In this document: piece after piece, positions 54,138 to 63,469 of the stretch
Layout of the letters: each line of letters begins with the position of its first letter
Position numbering within the stretch: the stretch's first letter is position 1
Assembly (NCBI RefSeq): GCF_016587375.1
Contig: NZ_BNJG01000001.1
Span: 1,302,001-1,366,000 of the forward strand
DNA: 64,000 nt
Reading direction: 5' to 3'
From: Ktedonobacter robiniae
Lineage (GTDB): Bacteria; Chloroflexota; Ktedonobacteria; Ktedonobacterales; Ktedonobacteraceae
Program-made: the position numbers and the translations under genes
The notes under the pieces: generated by a model
The model's database searches: none
The model's input: the letters and a program-made list of their open reading frames with translations, nothing else
Told to the model about the DNA's origin: nothing

Positions 54138-54509
54138 GGCCAAAACACAGCGATTTTCCCTTTCGTCAAACAATATTGTTGAGTAAACAATCCAGCCTCT
54201 CCTTAAAAGCAACTGAATAGGCGTATATAGCGCAATAAAGTCTCTTCTCTATCCGCTTATTTGTTTATCTTTACAAGTTTTTTGCAGAAACATTATCAGC
54301 TTTATTATCTCTTATACGTTAAAAACATAAAAAACTATCCTGACATTTCAGGCATCTATTGCATTAACAATAAATATCTGGTACATTAGATACTGAAAAG
54401 CTATCTGCTAAGCGCTCGTTGTAGTTGCTGATACGCCAGCGATCAACAAAGTGTTCCTTAGCCAGGTTTAAAAGCCTATATTTGTTGGACACGAAAGGGC
54501 TCAGTATCT
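54138..54509. other. AT-rich intergenic stretch
   Basis: No gene, hairpin or repeat worth naming is seen. It is clearly AT-rich and marks the left edge of the AT-rich island extending to about 57.4 kb. Confidence 0.5.
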
Positions 54510-55712
54510 ATGCGTTCAACCTCCATAAGCGAAGAGTTCGCTATCCCTCCAAACGCAGAATCTTTCTTTGGATCAGCCAATATCCACCCTCACATTACAG
54601 CCAATCACCTGTTGCCTCAAGATATTCAGGGGCATGTCCGGGGACGACATACCATTACGCACACCTTGCGTTCACAAGCCACCCTCATTCTCTTTGTCGA
54701 GTCGCAAGACATGACAGTTCCCCTCTGCCTTAAACTCTGGCACGCCTTCGAAAACGATATCTATGTAACCAGTGATATCGACACTTGCAACGCTTATACG
54801 CTTAATGGATTCGCCTTCAACCGGCGCCATGCCCCTGGCGTCTACCTCGGGATTGCCCCCATCTACCATTTTCAGGATCAGCAGTCAATTGAACTAGGGG
54901 AACTACTTACGCATCCTCAGCCAGAGCAGTTGGAGAAAGGGATACTCTATGCCCTGGTCATGAAGCGTCTCCCCCAGAACTGGCGCCTCGACAATCAGAT
55001 TCACAGGGGCAACTTTGGTAGCAGGGAGGATATGCACTTTCTGGCCACCACCATCGCCCACATGCACCAGCATCTTGAGCCCACCCCTCCTCATTTAAGC
55101 AAGTTTGATATTCTGCAAGAGAAGTGGGAATTAAATAAAAGTTTCTTTAATGAAGCCATTGCCCACCTCCACCATCTCTTTCCTGCACACGACTTTACAA
55201 CGCCTCAACGCATGATCCTCGATACGATGGAGACCTATCTCCACAAACATAGTGCACATTTTCAGCAACGCCTGATCTTTACCAGGCGCTGTCATGGAGA
55301 TCTTAAAGTCAATAATCTCTGGCTTACCCATACCCCGCCACGCCAGGCACAGCACCTCTTAGCCCTCGATTGCATCGACTTCAAAGACGAATTTGCCCAC
55401 ATCGACCCAATGAGCGATGTCGCCATGCTCGCCATGGATCTTGAAGCCCATCTTACAGCCCGCTGGCAGCATGGACAGACGCTCAAGGATACGCCAGAAC
55501 AACTAGTTGACCTGTTCTTAACATGTTATCTCAACCGCATCACAAGCAATTATAGTTATCATCACTGGCAATGGTACATTATAGAAAAAGCAATTATATG
55601 CACATATGTAAATATTTTTGCTGACAAACGTATACAGGAGGGGCTTGGTTATTTAGCAATTGCTGCTATATATGCAGATAGGCTTCAAAAAATTTTTGCT
55701 GAAACACGATAA
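54510..55712 (+). CDS. COG2187-like aminoglycoside-phosphotransferase-fold protein
   Basis: The 400-residue protein has the APH/choline-kinase fold. The small lobe includes FNRRHAPGVYLGIAPI (about 110-125), a signature seen in COG2187 proteins. The catalytic loop is CHGDLKVNNLW, with Asp and Asn of the Brenner motif, and the metal Asp is in ALDCIDFKDEFAHIDPMSDVAML. Unlike many COG2187 members it lacks a fused C-terminal P-loop kinase domain. Its substrate is unknown; an antibiotic is only one option. It is followed by a more AT-rich paralogue. Confidence 0.8.
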   Translation: MRSTSISEEFAIPPNAESFFGSANIHPHITANHLLPQDIQGHVRGRHTITHTLRSQATLILFVESQDMTVPLCLKLWHAFENDIYVTSDIDTCNAYTLNGFAFNRRHAPGVYLGIAPIYHFQDQQSIELGELLTHPQPEQLEKGILYALVMKRLPQNWRLDNQIHRGNFGSREDMHFLATTIAHMHQHLEPTPPHLSKFDILQEKWELNKSFFNEAIAHLHHLFPAHDFTTPQRMILDTMETYLHKHSAHFQQRLIFTRRCHGDLKVNNLWLTHTPPRQAQHLLALDCIDFKDEFAHIDPMSDVAMLAMDLEAHLTARWQHGQTLKDTPEQLVDLFLTCYLNRITSNYSYHHWQWYIIEKAIICTYVNIFADKRIQEGLGYLAIAAIYADRLQKIFAETR

Positions 55713-56155
55713 GCGCTTTTTAAGCATCACAGATAGCAAGAATAAGTTTAGCCTTACATTTACACAACAAAGCGCATAAAGAACGAGCAAATTACTAGAA
55801 CACACGATCTTTTTAGATCTTGCTATCAAAAGAGCAGATTTGAAATATGCGGTGCAACCACACATATGTACCAGTTGGCTTATTTATATTCTTTACATTC
55901 GCTATACTATACTCAGGAATTGCGGAAACAATCTTATGTCTTTGTATTACAATGTCAAATTTCAGCTGTACGTCAGTTTGAAATATCTTCTCACTCACGG
56001 CCAAGGTGTTAAGTAAGATCAACACTGTCTTAACACTCATGTCGTGGGTTCAACTCTTTAGCCAAACAAATGACGCTAGATTGATCCGTGAGTCCTATCA
56101 ACATAAATTGGAAGGGAATGCACATTCATCACCTCAAATTAATCATTGAGTTTTA
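55713..56155. other. AT-rich spacer between the two phosphotransferase-like genes
   Basis: Several short frames cross the region, but none has a ribosome-binding site or recognisable family. AGATC repeats form a small hairpin (GATCTTTTTAGATC near 55806). Nothing else is seen. Confidence 0.4.
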
Positions 56156-57418
56156 ATGTGCCATAATATACAGATGGCTGGCCCACATACTATTACTAAA
56201 CATAATCTAGCAAGGAAAAATACTTCAGTACGTCTGCAACGTAGGCGTAATCCCCAAGTTGAAATACAGAATAAAGAGCCTTATGTAGAGGGAAAATACT
56301 TCATTTACAAAAGATATGAATCTTCAGCCACGTCAGTCTTATTTCTTCAATCAGAGCAGGGAAAGAAATGCTTTTTCTGCGCAAAAACCTGGCTCCCTTG
56401 CACCAATGAGGTATATCTCACAAACACCCTAGACAAACGCCGTCAATATACTATCGAGGGCTTGGCATATAATCGCCAGTTTGCCCACAACATTTATTTG
56501 GGAATTGCACCAATTACCCAACAAGATAATAAGACAATTACGCTAGGTAAACTCATAAAACATCCAGATTCTACAAACATTGATTTATCAGCAGAATATG
56601 TCACTATAATGAAAGAACTAAAGCAATCCAGTCGCTTAGATTTACAACTTCAACGAAGGAACTCTGAAACAAACATAGGACTCCAGCGCCTTGCCATCCA
56701 GATAGCTCGAATGCATAAAGGCTTAACTACGCCATTACAAAATCAAAATATCTTAGAAACAACTAAAAAAAAATGGCATTTAAATCAACAATGCTTGCAT
56801 AGAGCTATAAAAAAATCATTCCCTCCTTTCCTGGCCATTCTTCTTTATTACATTTTTTATATACTAATGTCTTTTATGCATAAAACATGCAGCAAGGATA
56901 TTCAACAACGCCAAGGCAAAGTAAAACGCTGTCATGGTGACCTGAAGACCAATAATATTTGGATTGTGGGGAAGCAGTTTAATGCTCTTGACTGTGTTGA
57001 CTTTCAACCTGATTTTTGCAATATTGATACGCTGAGCGATGTTGCAATGCTAACTATGGATTTAGAAGTTCAGCTGTCTCAGCAATCCAACTTATCAAAA
57101 AGAGAGGTTCGGTCTCTCCTTAACACTTTTATAGAAGTATATCTCAACGCAATGGGAGAAAATAATGCACCTTCTCGCCTTTTATTAGAGTATTACCTTA
57201 CAGAAAAGGCCATAGTCTGCGCATATATGTGCATCCTCTTTGATAGCGAATACGATGCCAACTTACTGGAACAAGGAAAAAAATATCTTAAGACAGCCCT
57301 ATCCCATGCAGGTTTGCTTTTCATATGCATAGCCAAAAAACCGTTAAAGCAGCTTGCATCTATAACATGGTTCAACATTTTGAACAAATCATTGGCACAT
57401 TCTGCTCATATGTCATAA
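56156..57418 (+). CDS. COG2187-like phosphotransferase-fold protein, AT-rich paralogue
   Basis: The 420-residue paralogue of the preceding gene has the same motifs: YNRQFAHNIYLGIAPI, CHGDLKTNNIWI and ALDCVDFQPDFCNIDTLSDVAML, so the catalytic Asp and metal Asp are kept. The codons are far richer in A and T than the neighbours, with many AAA, ATA and TTA, which suggests separate transfer or relaxed selection rather than recent duplication. A hydrophobic run (FLAILLYYIFYILMSFM) before the catalytic loop is peculiar to it. The ribosome-binding site is weak and the start uncertain. Confidence 0.72.
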   Translation: MCHNIQMAGPHTITKHNLARKNTSVRLQRRRNPQVEIQNKEPYVEGKYFIYKRYESSATSVLFLQSEQGKKCFFCAKTWLPCTNEVYLTNTLDKRRQYTIEGLAYNRQFAHNIYLGIAPITQQDNKTITLGKLIKHPDSTNIDLSAEYVTIMKELKQSSRLDLQLQRRNSETNIGLQRLAIQIARMHKGLTTPLQNQNILETTKKKWHLNQQCLHRAIKKSFPPFLAILLYYIFYILMSFMHKTCSKDIQQRQGKVKRCHGDLKTNNIWIVGKQFNALDCVDFQPDFCNIDTLSDVAMLTMDLEVQLSQQSNLSKREVRSLLNTFIEVYLNAMGENNAPSRLLLEYYLTEKAIVCAYMCILFDSEYDANLLEQGKKYLKTALSHAGLLFICIAKKPLKQLASITWFNILNKSLAHSAHMS

Positions 57419-57426
57419 GCCCTATA

Positions 57427-59019
57427 TCATTCTAAGTGCAACCAATCTGCATGGTTCAGTGAATACAGTCCTCCATAGTGATTGCTGATGAGCTCAACGT
57501 TATCGCTGTGATCCTTGAGCTTCTTGCGCAAATGATGCATGCGCTGGGTAAAGGTTGAGCGCTCGATGAGTTTCCCCCAGGCCCCCTGCATCAACTCTTC
57601 CTCGCTACAGCGCACAGGGTGCTGCCTGAGCGTTTTAATCAGGTGATACTCTAGTTCGGAGAGCGAGAGGCGCTCGGGAGCCTTAGAGGGGCGCGTAATA
57701 GTAAGCCAGAAGCCGCGACTGCTGGGAGGAGTCTGCATCCGTGCTTTCTCCAACAGATACTGGCACAAGATCGCTCCTGGATAATACACAGGCTGAAAAG
57801 GTTCATAGCGAATTACCCCCTCGTTGGAAAGAATATAGCGGAGTTCCGCCCCCAGGTTGTTCCAGAGTTCAGGTGCTATCTCTTCATCCGCGTTATGCGC
57901 CTCAAACACGCGCACAAATTCAAAGAAATGAGCCTTCGTCTCACTATTTCCCTTTTCAATAGCCTCTAGCAAACGCTTCCAATGCAGGGTGAGGAAGGTT
58001 GTCACCGCGCTATTTACCTGCTCGCTCAGTTGCTGCCGACCTTCAATGGGCAACTCCAGCCACTGTTGAGACTGCGTGGCATACAATTGCTTGAAATGAA
58101 AGGTATGGTAACAGTATTGCAACAGTATATAGGGATGACTTCCCGCCTGCTCATATAACCATTGCTGCTCACCAGGTGTAAATATTTCCTGTCCCCCCAG
58201 CCGGTAAAAGGCCTGCGCCCACGCCTCGCCAAAATCTTCCGGGCTCTGCCCCAAAAAGGCCTGGGCGTCGGTATGCGTCAGGCACTGAAGGACAATTGTC
58301 GTAAAGCGTGCCAGATCGGCAGATACATGCACAAACTGGTCCACAAGCTTCGGGCGAGCCAGGCTCTGGATAGAGAAGATCACGCCAAAATTCGTAAACT
58401 CATCAATTAAATCGACCAGGACACGAATAGCCCCACAATGGTTGAGCAAGGCAATTCCGCGCTCCTGCGGGGTCTGAGCCAGGCTCCCCTCTAACTCAGG
58501 GATAGCCATATCAAGGCGTGCCAGACGCTCCACTGCATCAAGCATCACAAAGTAACGCGCCTCTGGAAACTCGCGTGTGTAGTAGCGCAACAAAGACCTT
58601 AAGCCCTTGATATCATGGGAGAGAGATGGCAATTTCGCTGCAGCATAGGGAGTATCAAGACTTCTCTTACATTCAGTCACGAAGGCAGAGAGGAGTTCTT
58701 GAGCAGTTTGCGCATTCTCCAGGGTCGTCAGATCTATCTGAGTAAAATATAACTGGTCAAGTGCAAACTGCTCACGCAAATCGTGCAGGCTTACTTCATC
58801 ACGCCAGGACCAGGCCACAGAAGACACGCCCTTAAGATAACGTACGAAGGCCGTTTTGCCCACGCGAGGAGATCCAGACAAGATAATGGCGCTTTGTTGA
58901 TTGGCAATCAAATTTCTAATATCGGTGCTACGGCCAGAAACGCGACCGGTTCCGGGCATATCGCCCGAACTGAAGGGATTAAACAATGTGCGCCAGGAGT
59001 GTACATCCGACATAAGCAT
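57427..59019 (-). CDS. AAA/STAND-type ATPase with C-terminal winged-helix DNA-binding domain
   Basis: The 530-residue protein has a P-loop ATPase domain (about 25-300) with Walker A SGSPRVGKTAF (about 46-56) and a Walker B-like YFVMLDAVERL, in which the residue after Asp is Ala instead of Asp/Glu. A helical region follows, then an OmpR/Trans_reg_C-type winged helix (about 430-515: LSELEYHLIKTLRQHP, TFTQRMHHLRKKLKD, GGLYSL). This combination suggests an ATP-dependent regulator. ATG 59019 is chosen because GGAGGAAGGAG directly precedes it; the frame is open further upstream into the previous gene. It is 16 bp after the pseudo-RSH gene. Confidence 0.8.
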   Translation of the reverse strand: MLMSDVHSWRTLFNPFSSGDMPGTGRVSGRSTDIRNLIANQQSAIILSGSPRVGKTAFVRYLKGVSSVAWSWRDEVSLHDLREQFALDQLYFTQIDLTTLENAQTAQELLSAFVTECKRSLDTPYAAAKLPSLSHDIKGLRSLLRYYTREFPEARYFVMLDAVERLARLDMAIPELEGSLAQTPQERGIALLNHCGAIRVLVDLIDEFTNFGVIFSIQSLARPKLVDQFVHVSADLARFTTIVLQCLTHTDAQAFLGQSPEDFGEAWAQAFYRLGGQEIFTPGEQQWLYEQAGSHPYILLQYCYHTFHFKQLYATQSQQWLELPIEGRQQLSEQVNSAVTTFLTLHWKRLLEAIEKGNSETKAHFFEFVRVFEAHNADEEIAPELWNNLGAELRYILSNEGVIRYEPFQPVYYPGAILCQYLLEKARMQTPPSSRGFWLTITRPSKAPERLSLSELEYHLIKTLRQHPVRCSEEELMQGAWGKLIERSTFTQRMHHLRKKLKDHSDNVELISNHYGGLYSLNHADWLHLE

Positions 59020-59035
59020 ACTCCTTCCTCCTTGC

Positions 59036-62000
59036 TTAAGACTGTAGCAACCAGCGATTACGCATGAGCCAGAGCTTGACCAGTTCAATCTTAAAAGTAT
59101 ATTCGGGATTACTCGCGTTGCGTCTCCCTGCGTATTCATCTAGTATCAGACCATTACGCAACCGCTCTAAGGCTGGGCGAATCTCTCTTTCAGCCATCCC
59201 CAAGTTTTTTGTCAGTTGCCGCAACGAAATCATGGCGTGTTTCGAATTCGCCATAATTTCAAGCATCTCATCTAAAATACGCGGCTCCAGTTCACCATGT
59301 AGCTCTTGGCGATAATACGAAAAGCTTTGCTCACCACCAGCCTCGATAATATGATCTATCGCCAGTTGCAGATCTTCATCCGTTACCTGCTGCTTCTGCG
59401 CGTGTGCATTCAATAGGCGCACAAACTGCATTCCAATTAGGGCCATATAGTAGGGATTTCCCCCTGTTAATTGCACCGCTTGATGTACTGTACGAGAGGA
59501 GATAAGTACCCGCAATTCGCGTAGTGGCTCCGTCAGTAATCGTTCCGCACTTGCCTGGTCCAGAAAAGGCATGGGCAAATTTTGCGCAAAACTGAAGGCA
59601 TTGACAAACTCTTCAGAAGCCAGCAAGGCGTGGGAACTGGTAGGAAGGGCAAGAAGCAAACTCACCTGCGAGATAATACTCAATAATTCTCGCCAGTAGG
59701 TAAAGAAGCGCAACTCCAATATACCATCCGCGTATGCTTGTAAAGCTCCTCCAAACTCATCTAACACCAGCACCAGGCGTGAACCAGGCGCGCTCTCTAA
59801 GCAGCGTTGAATAAAACGGCGAAAGCAAATCTGCACATCGCCTTGGTCCAGAGCGTCCCACTCTGGAGCAGAGCGATTAAAATGCTCTTGAAAACTGGCG
59901 CCAATCTCATCCGCCATATTGCGTAAGATACGCTCCTCGTTAAAGCGGGTTACCCCCTGTAGGGAGTAGAAGACGCCCCAGGCGGGAGGAGTAATATGGC
60001 GGGCGAGAAAATTTTTGCACAATGACGATTTGCCGGAACGACGAGGGGCATATAATACAACCGCTTTCCCCTCGCTCCCATCACAAAGCTCCCGCGCCAG
60101 ATAACGCAGTTCGCTCTCGCGACCAAAGAACATCTTCGAGGAGGCTGGACGCGAGATATCATAGGCATTTTTCAGGATTGCGGACCGGGGTCCAAGCGAG
60201 AAGAGTCTATCGTGCCAGTGCTCTTTCTGGGGTTGCATAGGCTTCTCTTGCTGGTGCTCACGTATACGTTGGTAGATATAGGGAACGGTGCGAGCTGCGT
60301 CTACCTCAACTGAAGTCACGCCGCTAATTGATTTCAGATCACTGATAATCTCAGCCACCTCGCGATACTCGTAGAGTTCCGTCACGAAATGCACTTCCGC
60401 CTTTTTGAACTTCAAGATGGCTTCTGCGTGAATAGAAAGCAAGGAGCAGTGGCGTCTGCGCAACTTTTTCGTGATATCCAATACCAGGCCACGTCGGTCT
60501 CCCGTCAACATGAAGAATGCGACTTTAAAGGCTGCTGGACGATATTGCCACTGTACAGGAATCAGCCGTGCTCGTTGCGCCTCATTAAGGCGTGTGATAT
60601 GCAAACAATTCAGTGTATGCGCGACCAGTTCGCGGCTATTTTTCCCCTTGTAAGCAACGGTTGTTTGCTTCGAGGGCATAGGCTGGCAAGAGCCACATAA
60701 ACGTGGCGGATGCGAGTAAGAATCGCCAAGGAGAACCTGCGGAACGAGATCGGTTGTCTCTTTTGCAATCTCCAGCGTATGAGTTTCGTTGTGTTCAGCG
60801 CGACGCTGGATAATCTGCTGCGCTGCCCACTCAGGTGTGTATGGATCTTTACCATCACTGTTAAGCTGCTCCAGGTAAGATTGGCGTGTGCCGAGTTTCT
60901 GACGTGTTACCAGCAAGCGCAACTCTTCATCTAATTCCTCAAGCGTCAGTGGGTAGTGATAAAACTCAAGTGCTTCACGGATGAGTTCATAACTACGAAA
61001 GTTATGTGACTCTTGTTTGAGAACCGATTGGATGTGGGCCTGCGCCTGGTCAGAGGTAGCATACTTATCATCCTGCCAGTAGGCCTTTACTTGCGTTTCT
61101 TTCGCGGTCCTGATCTCTACAATGTCGCCAGCATTCAACTCATGGAATAATGTGGCTTTTCTGCTATTTATGAAGCCTTCCACCGCACGTGATCCTATCT
61201 CAGGGTCGAGCTTATATGCGAAATCTAAAACCGTTGCTCCTTTGGGAAGATGTATGGGACGATGACTATGGCTTTTATCATAGACGATAATAGGATTGGA
61301 TTCTATATCATCTTCATCTAGCTTATCAGCCTTTTCCATGCCATCTTTAATGGCGGCATACATCTTGCCTTCTTCACCAAACCAGGTAGAACGAGAATCT
61401 ATGTCATGCATATTTGGCACATTACTACGGGCAGTTTGTGATTCATCGTATAGGGCATAGATTTTCTCATTCAGGCAACCATAATAGATGCCAGCTTGAG
61501 TTACTTTCGTACCTATCTGAAAAAAGCAATTATAAGTAAACTCTCCATCTGGTGCCAACCATGGCAACTTCCGTAAAGGGTGAGCGAAGGGATCAAGTGT
61601 CAAACCAAAGGCAAGGTGACAATAACCATTAGGTTTAGGATGAGCAATCTGGTCACTCACACGATCTTGCACCGTACCTAGTTGAAAGAGAGCGCCCATT
61701 GCTAAGTAACAATCATAAATTACGGGCACAATGACATCAAAGTTGACAAGATCAAAACCGTAGAGTCGCTCTTTCTGAGAAGTCGCGGTCGTATGCGTAT
61801 CCTGGCTGCGCCGCTTCAAACCGTCAATACCGCATGGTATGCACACCACATGCACCGGCCTATCAGTAACTACCTGACAATATTGTTCAAAGATTGACCT
61901 TAAACTCTCTATTTTGTCAGAGTCGCGGGCGAGTATTTTTTCGTAGCGCTGCTTATCCTCTAAAAATGTCTTTGGATGAATTAGCTCCTCAGCAATGTCT

Positions 62001-62545
62001 TCAATTTGGCGCTTAAAATCCCACAGGCCCAGGCGCTTGGTAATATGAATGAGCGTTCGCTTAGCATTCTGGACATCATCCAGCAATTTACCAGCCAAAG
62101 TTTGATGTGTTGTATGCTCTTTTAATTCACAGAACGCCTGGTAATGCACAGCCAGGGCAATTAATAATGCGCCCAGATCAGGATAGGGTGGAATCAGCAG
62201 ATTGGCAAGCTGCTCTTCCTCGATGTAGCGAGTGTAGAGGAGGGAGGACTTAAAATGAGCGCGTACCTTCTCCGCGCCAGGAAGCGTCACGTGGCTCAGC
62301 AAGGTCTCGTCAGAGGAACGCAGATAGCCAGCGATGACTACGGGCTCGGGCAGACCCCAATCACGCAACTGATCGCCAACACTCCATGCATCATAGCGCA
62401 CGTTAAATACATAGGCATAGGGTGGCTTTGGCTGCCCCTCTGCTTCGCGAACTACCATCGTGATGAAATCTCGCCACTCAGGCGAGATAGTGGTAGGCGT
62501 AGGACGCCAGGGGGAGAGATCCAGGCTTGCGTATGTCTCGGTCAT
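59036..62545 (-). CDS. RelA/SpoT-like (degenerate) protein fused to AAA/STAND ATPase
   Basis: The protein has about 1169 residues. In order: an HD-like helical region without HD residues (about 40-165), an RSH linker (IHITKRLGLWDFKRQIEDI), a synthetase-like domain with PKPNGY (about 303-308), a TGS domain (LPKGATVLDFAYKL, about 433-480), a helical region, a zinc-finger/RIS domain (LCGSCQPMP ... TLNCLH, about 617-650), an ACT domain (about 677-750), a P-loop ATPase (Walker A APRRSGKSS about 833; Walker B LVLVLDE about 924-930) and a winged helix. Glu of the synthetase QIRT region is replaced by Phe and the hydrolase HD by RS, so both enzyme activities look lost. ATG 62545 follows AAGGAAGAG; a GTG at 62575 is the alternative. 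Confidence 0.82.
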   Translation of the reverse strand: MTETYASLDLSPWRPTPTTISPEWRDFITMVVREAEGQPKPPYAYVFNVRYDAWSVGDQLRDWGLPEPVVIAGYLRSSDETLLSHVTLPGAEKVRAHFKSSLLYTRYIEEEQLANLLIPPYPDLGALLIALAVHYQAFCELKEHTTHQTLAGKLLDDVQNAKRTLIHITKRLGLWDFKRQIEDIAEELIHPKTFLEDKQRYEKILARDSDKIESLRSIFEQYCQVVTDRPVHVVCIPCGIDGLKRRSQDTHTTATSQKERLYGFDLVNFDVIVPVIYDCYLAMGALFQLGTVQDRVSDQIAHPKPNGYCHLAFGLTLDPFAHPLRKLPWLAPDGEFTYNCFFQIGTKVTQAGIYYGCLNEKIYALYDESQTARSNVPNMHDIDSRSTWFGEEGKMYAAIKDGMEKADKLDEDDIESNPIIVYDKSHSHRPIHLPKGATVLDFAYKLDPEIGSRAVEGFINSRKATLFHELNAGDIVEIRTAKETQVKAYWQDDKYATSDQAQAHIQSVLKQESHNFRSYELIREALEFYHYPLTLEELDEELRLLVTRQKLGTRQSYLEQLNSDGKDPYTPEWAAQQIIQRRAEHNETHTLEIAKETTDLVPQVLLGDSYSHPPRLCGSCQPMPSKQTTVAYKGKNSRELVAHTLNCLHITRLNEAQRARLIPVQWQYRPAAFKVAFFMLTGDRRGLVLDITKKLRRRHCSLLSIHAEAILKFKKAEVHFVTELYEYREVAEIISDLKSISGVTSVEVDAARTVPYIYQRIREHQQEKPMQPQKEHWHDRLFSLGPRSAILKNAYDISRPASSKMFFGRESELRYLARELCDGSEGKAVVLYAPRRSGKSSLCKNFLARHITPPAWGVFYSLQGVTRFNEERILRNMADEIGASFQEHFNRSAPEWDALDQGDVQICFRRFIQRCLESAPGSRLVLVLDEFGGALQAYADGILELRFFTYWRELLSIISQVSLLLALPTSSHALLASEEFVNAFSFAQNLPMPFLDQASAERLLTEPLRELRVLISSRTVHQAVQLTGGNPYYMALIGMQFVRLLNAHAQKQQVTDEDLQLAIDHIIEAGGEQSFSYYRQELHGELEPRILDEMLEIMANSKHAMISLRQLTKNLGMAEREIRPALERLRNGLILDEYAGRRNASNPEYTFKIELVKLWLMRNRWLLQS

Positions 62546-62790
62546 GTGCAGTACTCTCTTCCTTGCCGTATGCACGTAACACTTCTTTTCTACGAAGCCT
62601 TCCTAAAAATATTACAATATGTACTATACCATAAATACTCTGCCTAAGGAAGCTTATAGTTCCCTTCATTTCACCTGGCCACAAAAATATTATAGCATAT
62701 TACATTGATTTTTACGAATATATTGATCATAATATTAATAGCGATGATAAAAAGACAGTAAGCGTTTCCCAACTTCTTATGAGGTGATGC
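62546..62790. other. divergent promoter region of the pseudo-RSH and sigma-like genes
   Basis: AT-rich region with an extended -10 (TGCTATAAT) on the minus strand at 62689-62697, directed at the pseudo-RSH gene, and TTGATT/TAATAT (19-bp spacer) at 62705-62735 directed at the sigma-like gene. Confidence 0.45.
62689..62697 (-). promoter_or_regulatory. putative extended -10 promoter of the pseudo-RSH operon
   Basis: TGCTATAAT on the minus strand lies about 145 bp before the start codon. No convincing -35 hexamer is visible. Confidence 0.4.
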
Positions 62791-63453
62791 ATGCAAAACG
62801 AGCAACCTCTCTTCTTATGTGATTCAAACGCTCCTGTAGATGTCATCCTCGTACAATTAGAACCGCGTATTCGTAGGCTGGTACATCGCCTCGCCAATCC
62901 TGGCATGGCCGAATGTGAGTGTGATGAGATAGTCCAGGGCGTTCTCATTAAACTGGCTCGCCTGCTTCCACGTACGACTATTGAGCATCCCCAGGCATAC
63001 CTCCAACGCGCGGTAAAGAGCGAAATTATCGATCACTGTCGGCGACGCCAGCAGACATATCCTCTGCTGACGAACGACGAGGGAGAACCTCAAGGAGTAC
63101 CACTGCTAGCCCTTAGCCAGGGCATGGGTGATCCATTGTATGAGATACTCCAACGCATCGCCTTCGAAGAACTCCTTGATAAGCTCGTTGCGGCAATTCT
63201 TACGCTCCCTCCTGTACAGAAGAAGGCCGCCATCTGCCACTTTCGTGAACAAGTCGACGATTTGTCAGCTTTTGTCGAAGCCTTTAAGCGTCATAATGTC
63301 GATATCACCTATATTCACCCACCTGATACTCATATCGATCAGCAGCGCTTACGCGCCTCATACTATGTAGCACGCCTGGTTCTGGTAGAGAAACTTAAGG
63401 AAACCGCTATGTACGGAAAGACTGATCGCTACGCTATCGTTTCCGCTTCGTAG
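62791..63453 (+). CDS. sigma-70 family (ECF-like) RNA polymerase sigma factor-like protein
   Basis: The 220-residue protein has a region 2-like segment (CDEIVQGVLIKLARLLPRTTIEHPQAYLQRAVKSEIIDHCRRRQ, recognised from its short cores PQAYLQRAVKSEIIDHCRRR) and a later LPPVQKKAAICHF, which looks like the start of region 4. The rest of region 4 does not show the usual Gly/Tyr helix-turn-helix but a longer helical tail (about 165-205). It may be an atypical or decayed sigma factor. It reads divergently from the pseudo-RSH gene, with AGGTG four bases before the ATG. Confidence 0.65.
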   Translation: MQNEQPLFLCDSNAPVDVILVQLEPRIRRLVHRLANPGMAECECDEIVQGVLIKLARLLPRTTIEHPQAYLQRAVKSEIIDHCRRRQQTYPLLTNDEGEPQGVPLLALSQGMGDPLYEILQRIAFEELLDKLVAAILTLPPVQKKAAICHFREQVDDLSAFVEAFKRHNVDITYIHPPDTHIDQQRLRASYYVARLVLVEKLKETAMYGKTDRYAIVSAS

Positions 63454-63469
63454 ATCCTATTCTTCTGGA

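Noticed and set aside
55653..56040. Two minus-strand frames of 70-75 codons between the phosphotransferase-like genes
   Set aside because: They overlap each other and the upstream gene end, lack start signals, and are expected by chance in AT-rich DNA.
54510..57418. Calling the two phosphotransferase-fold genes aminoglycoside resistance genes
   Set aside because: The fold motifs are there, but the closest resemblance is to the uncharacterised COG2187 group, not to known resistance enzymes.
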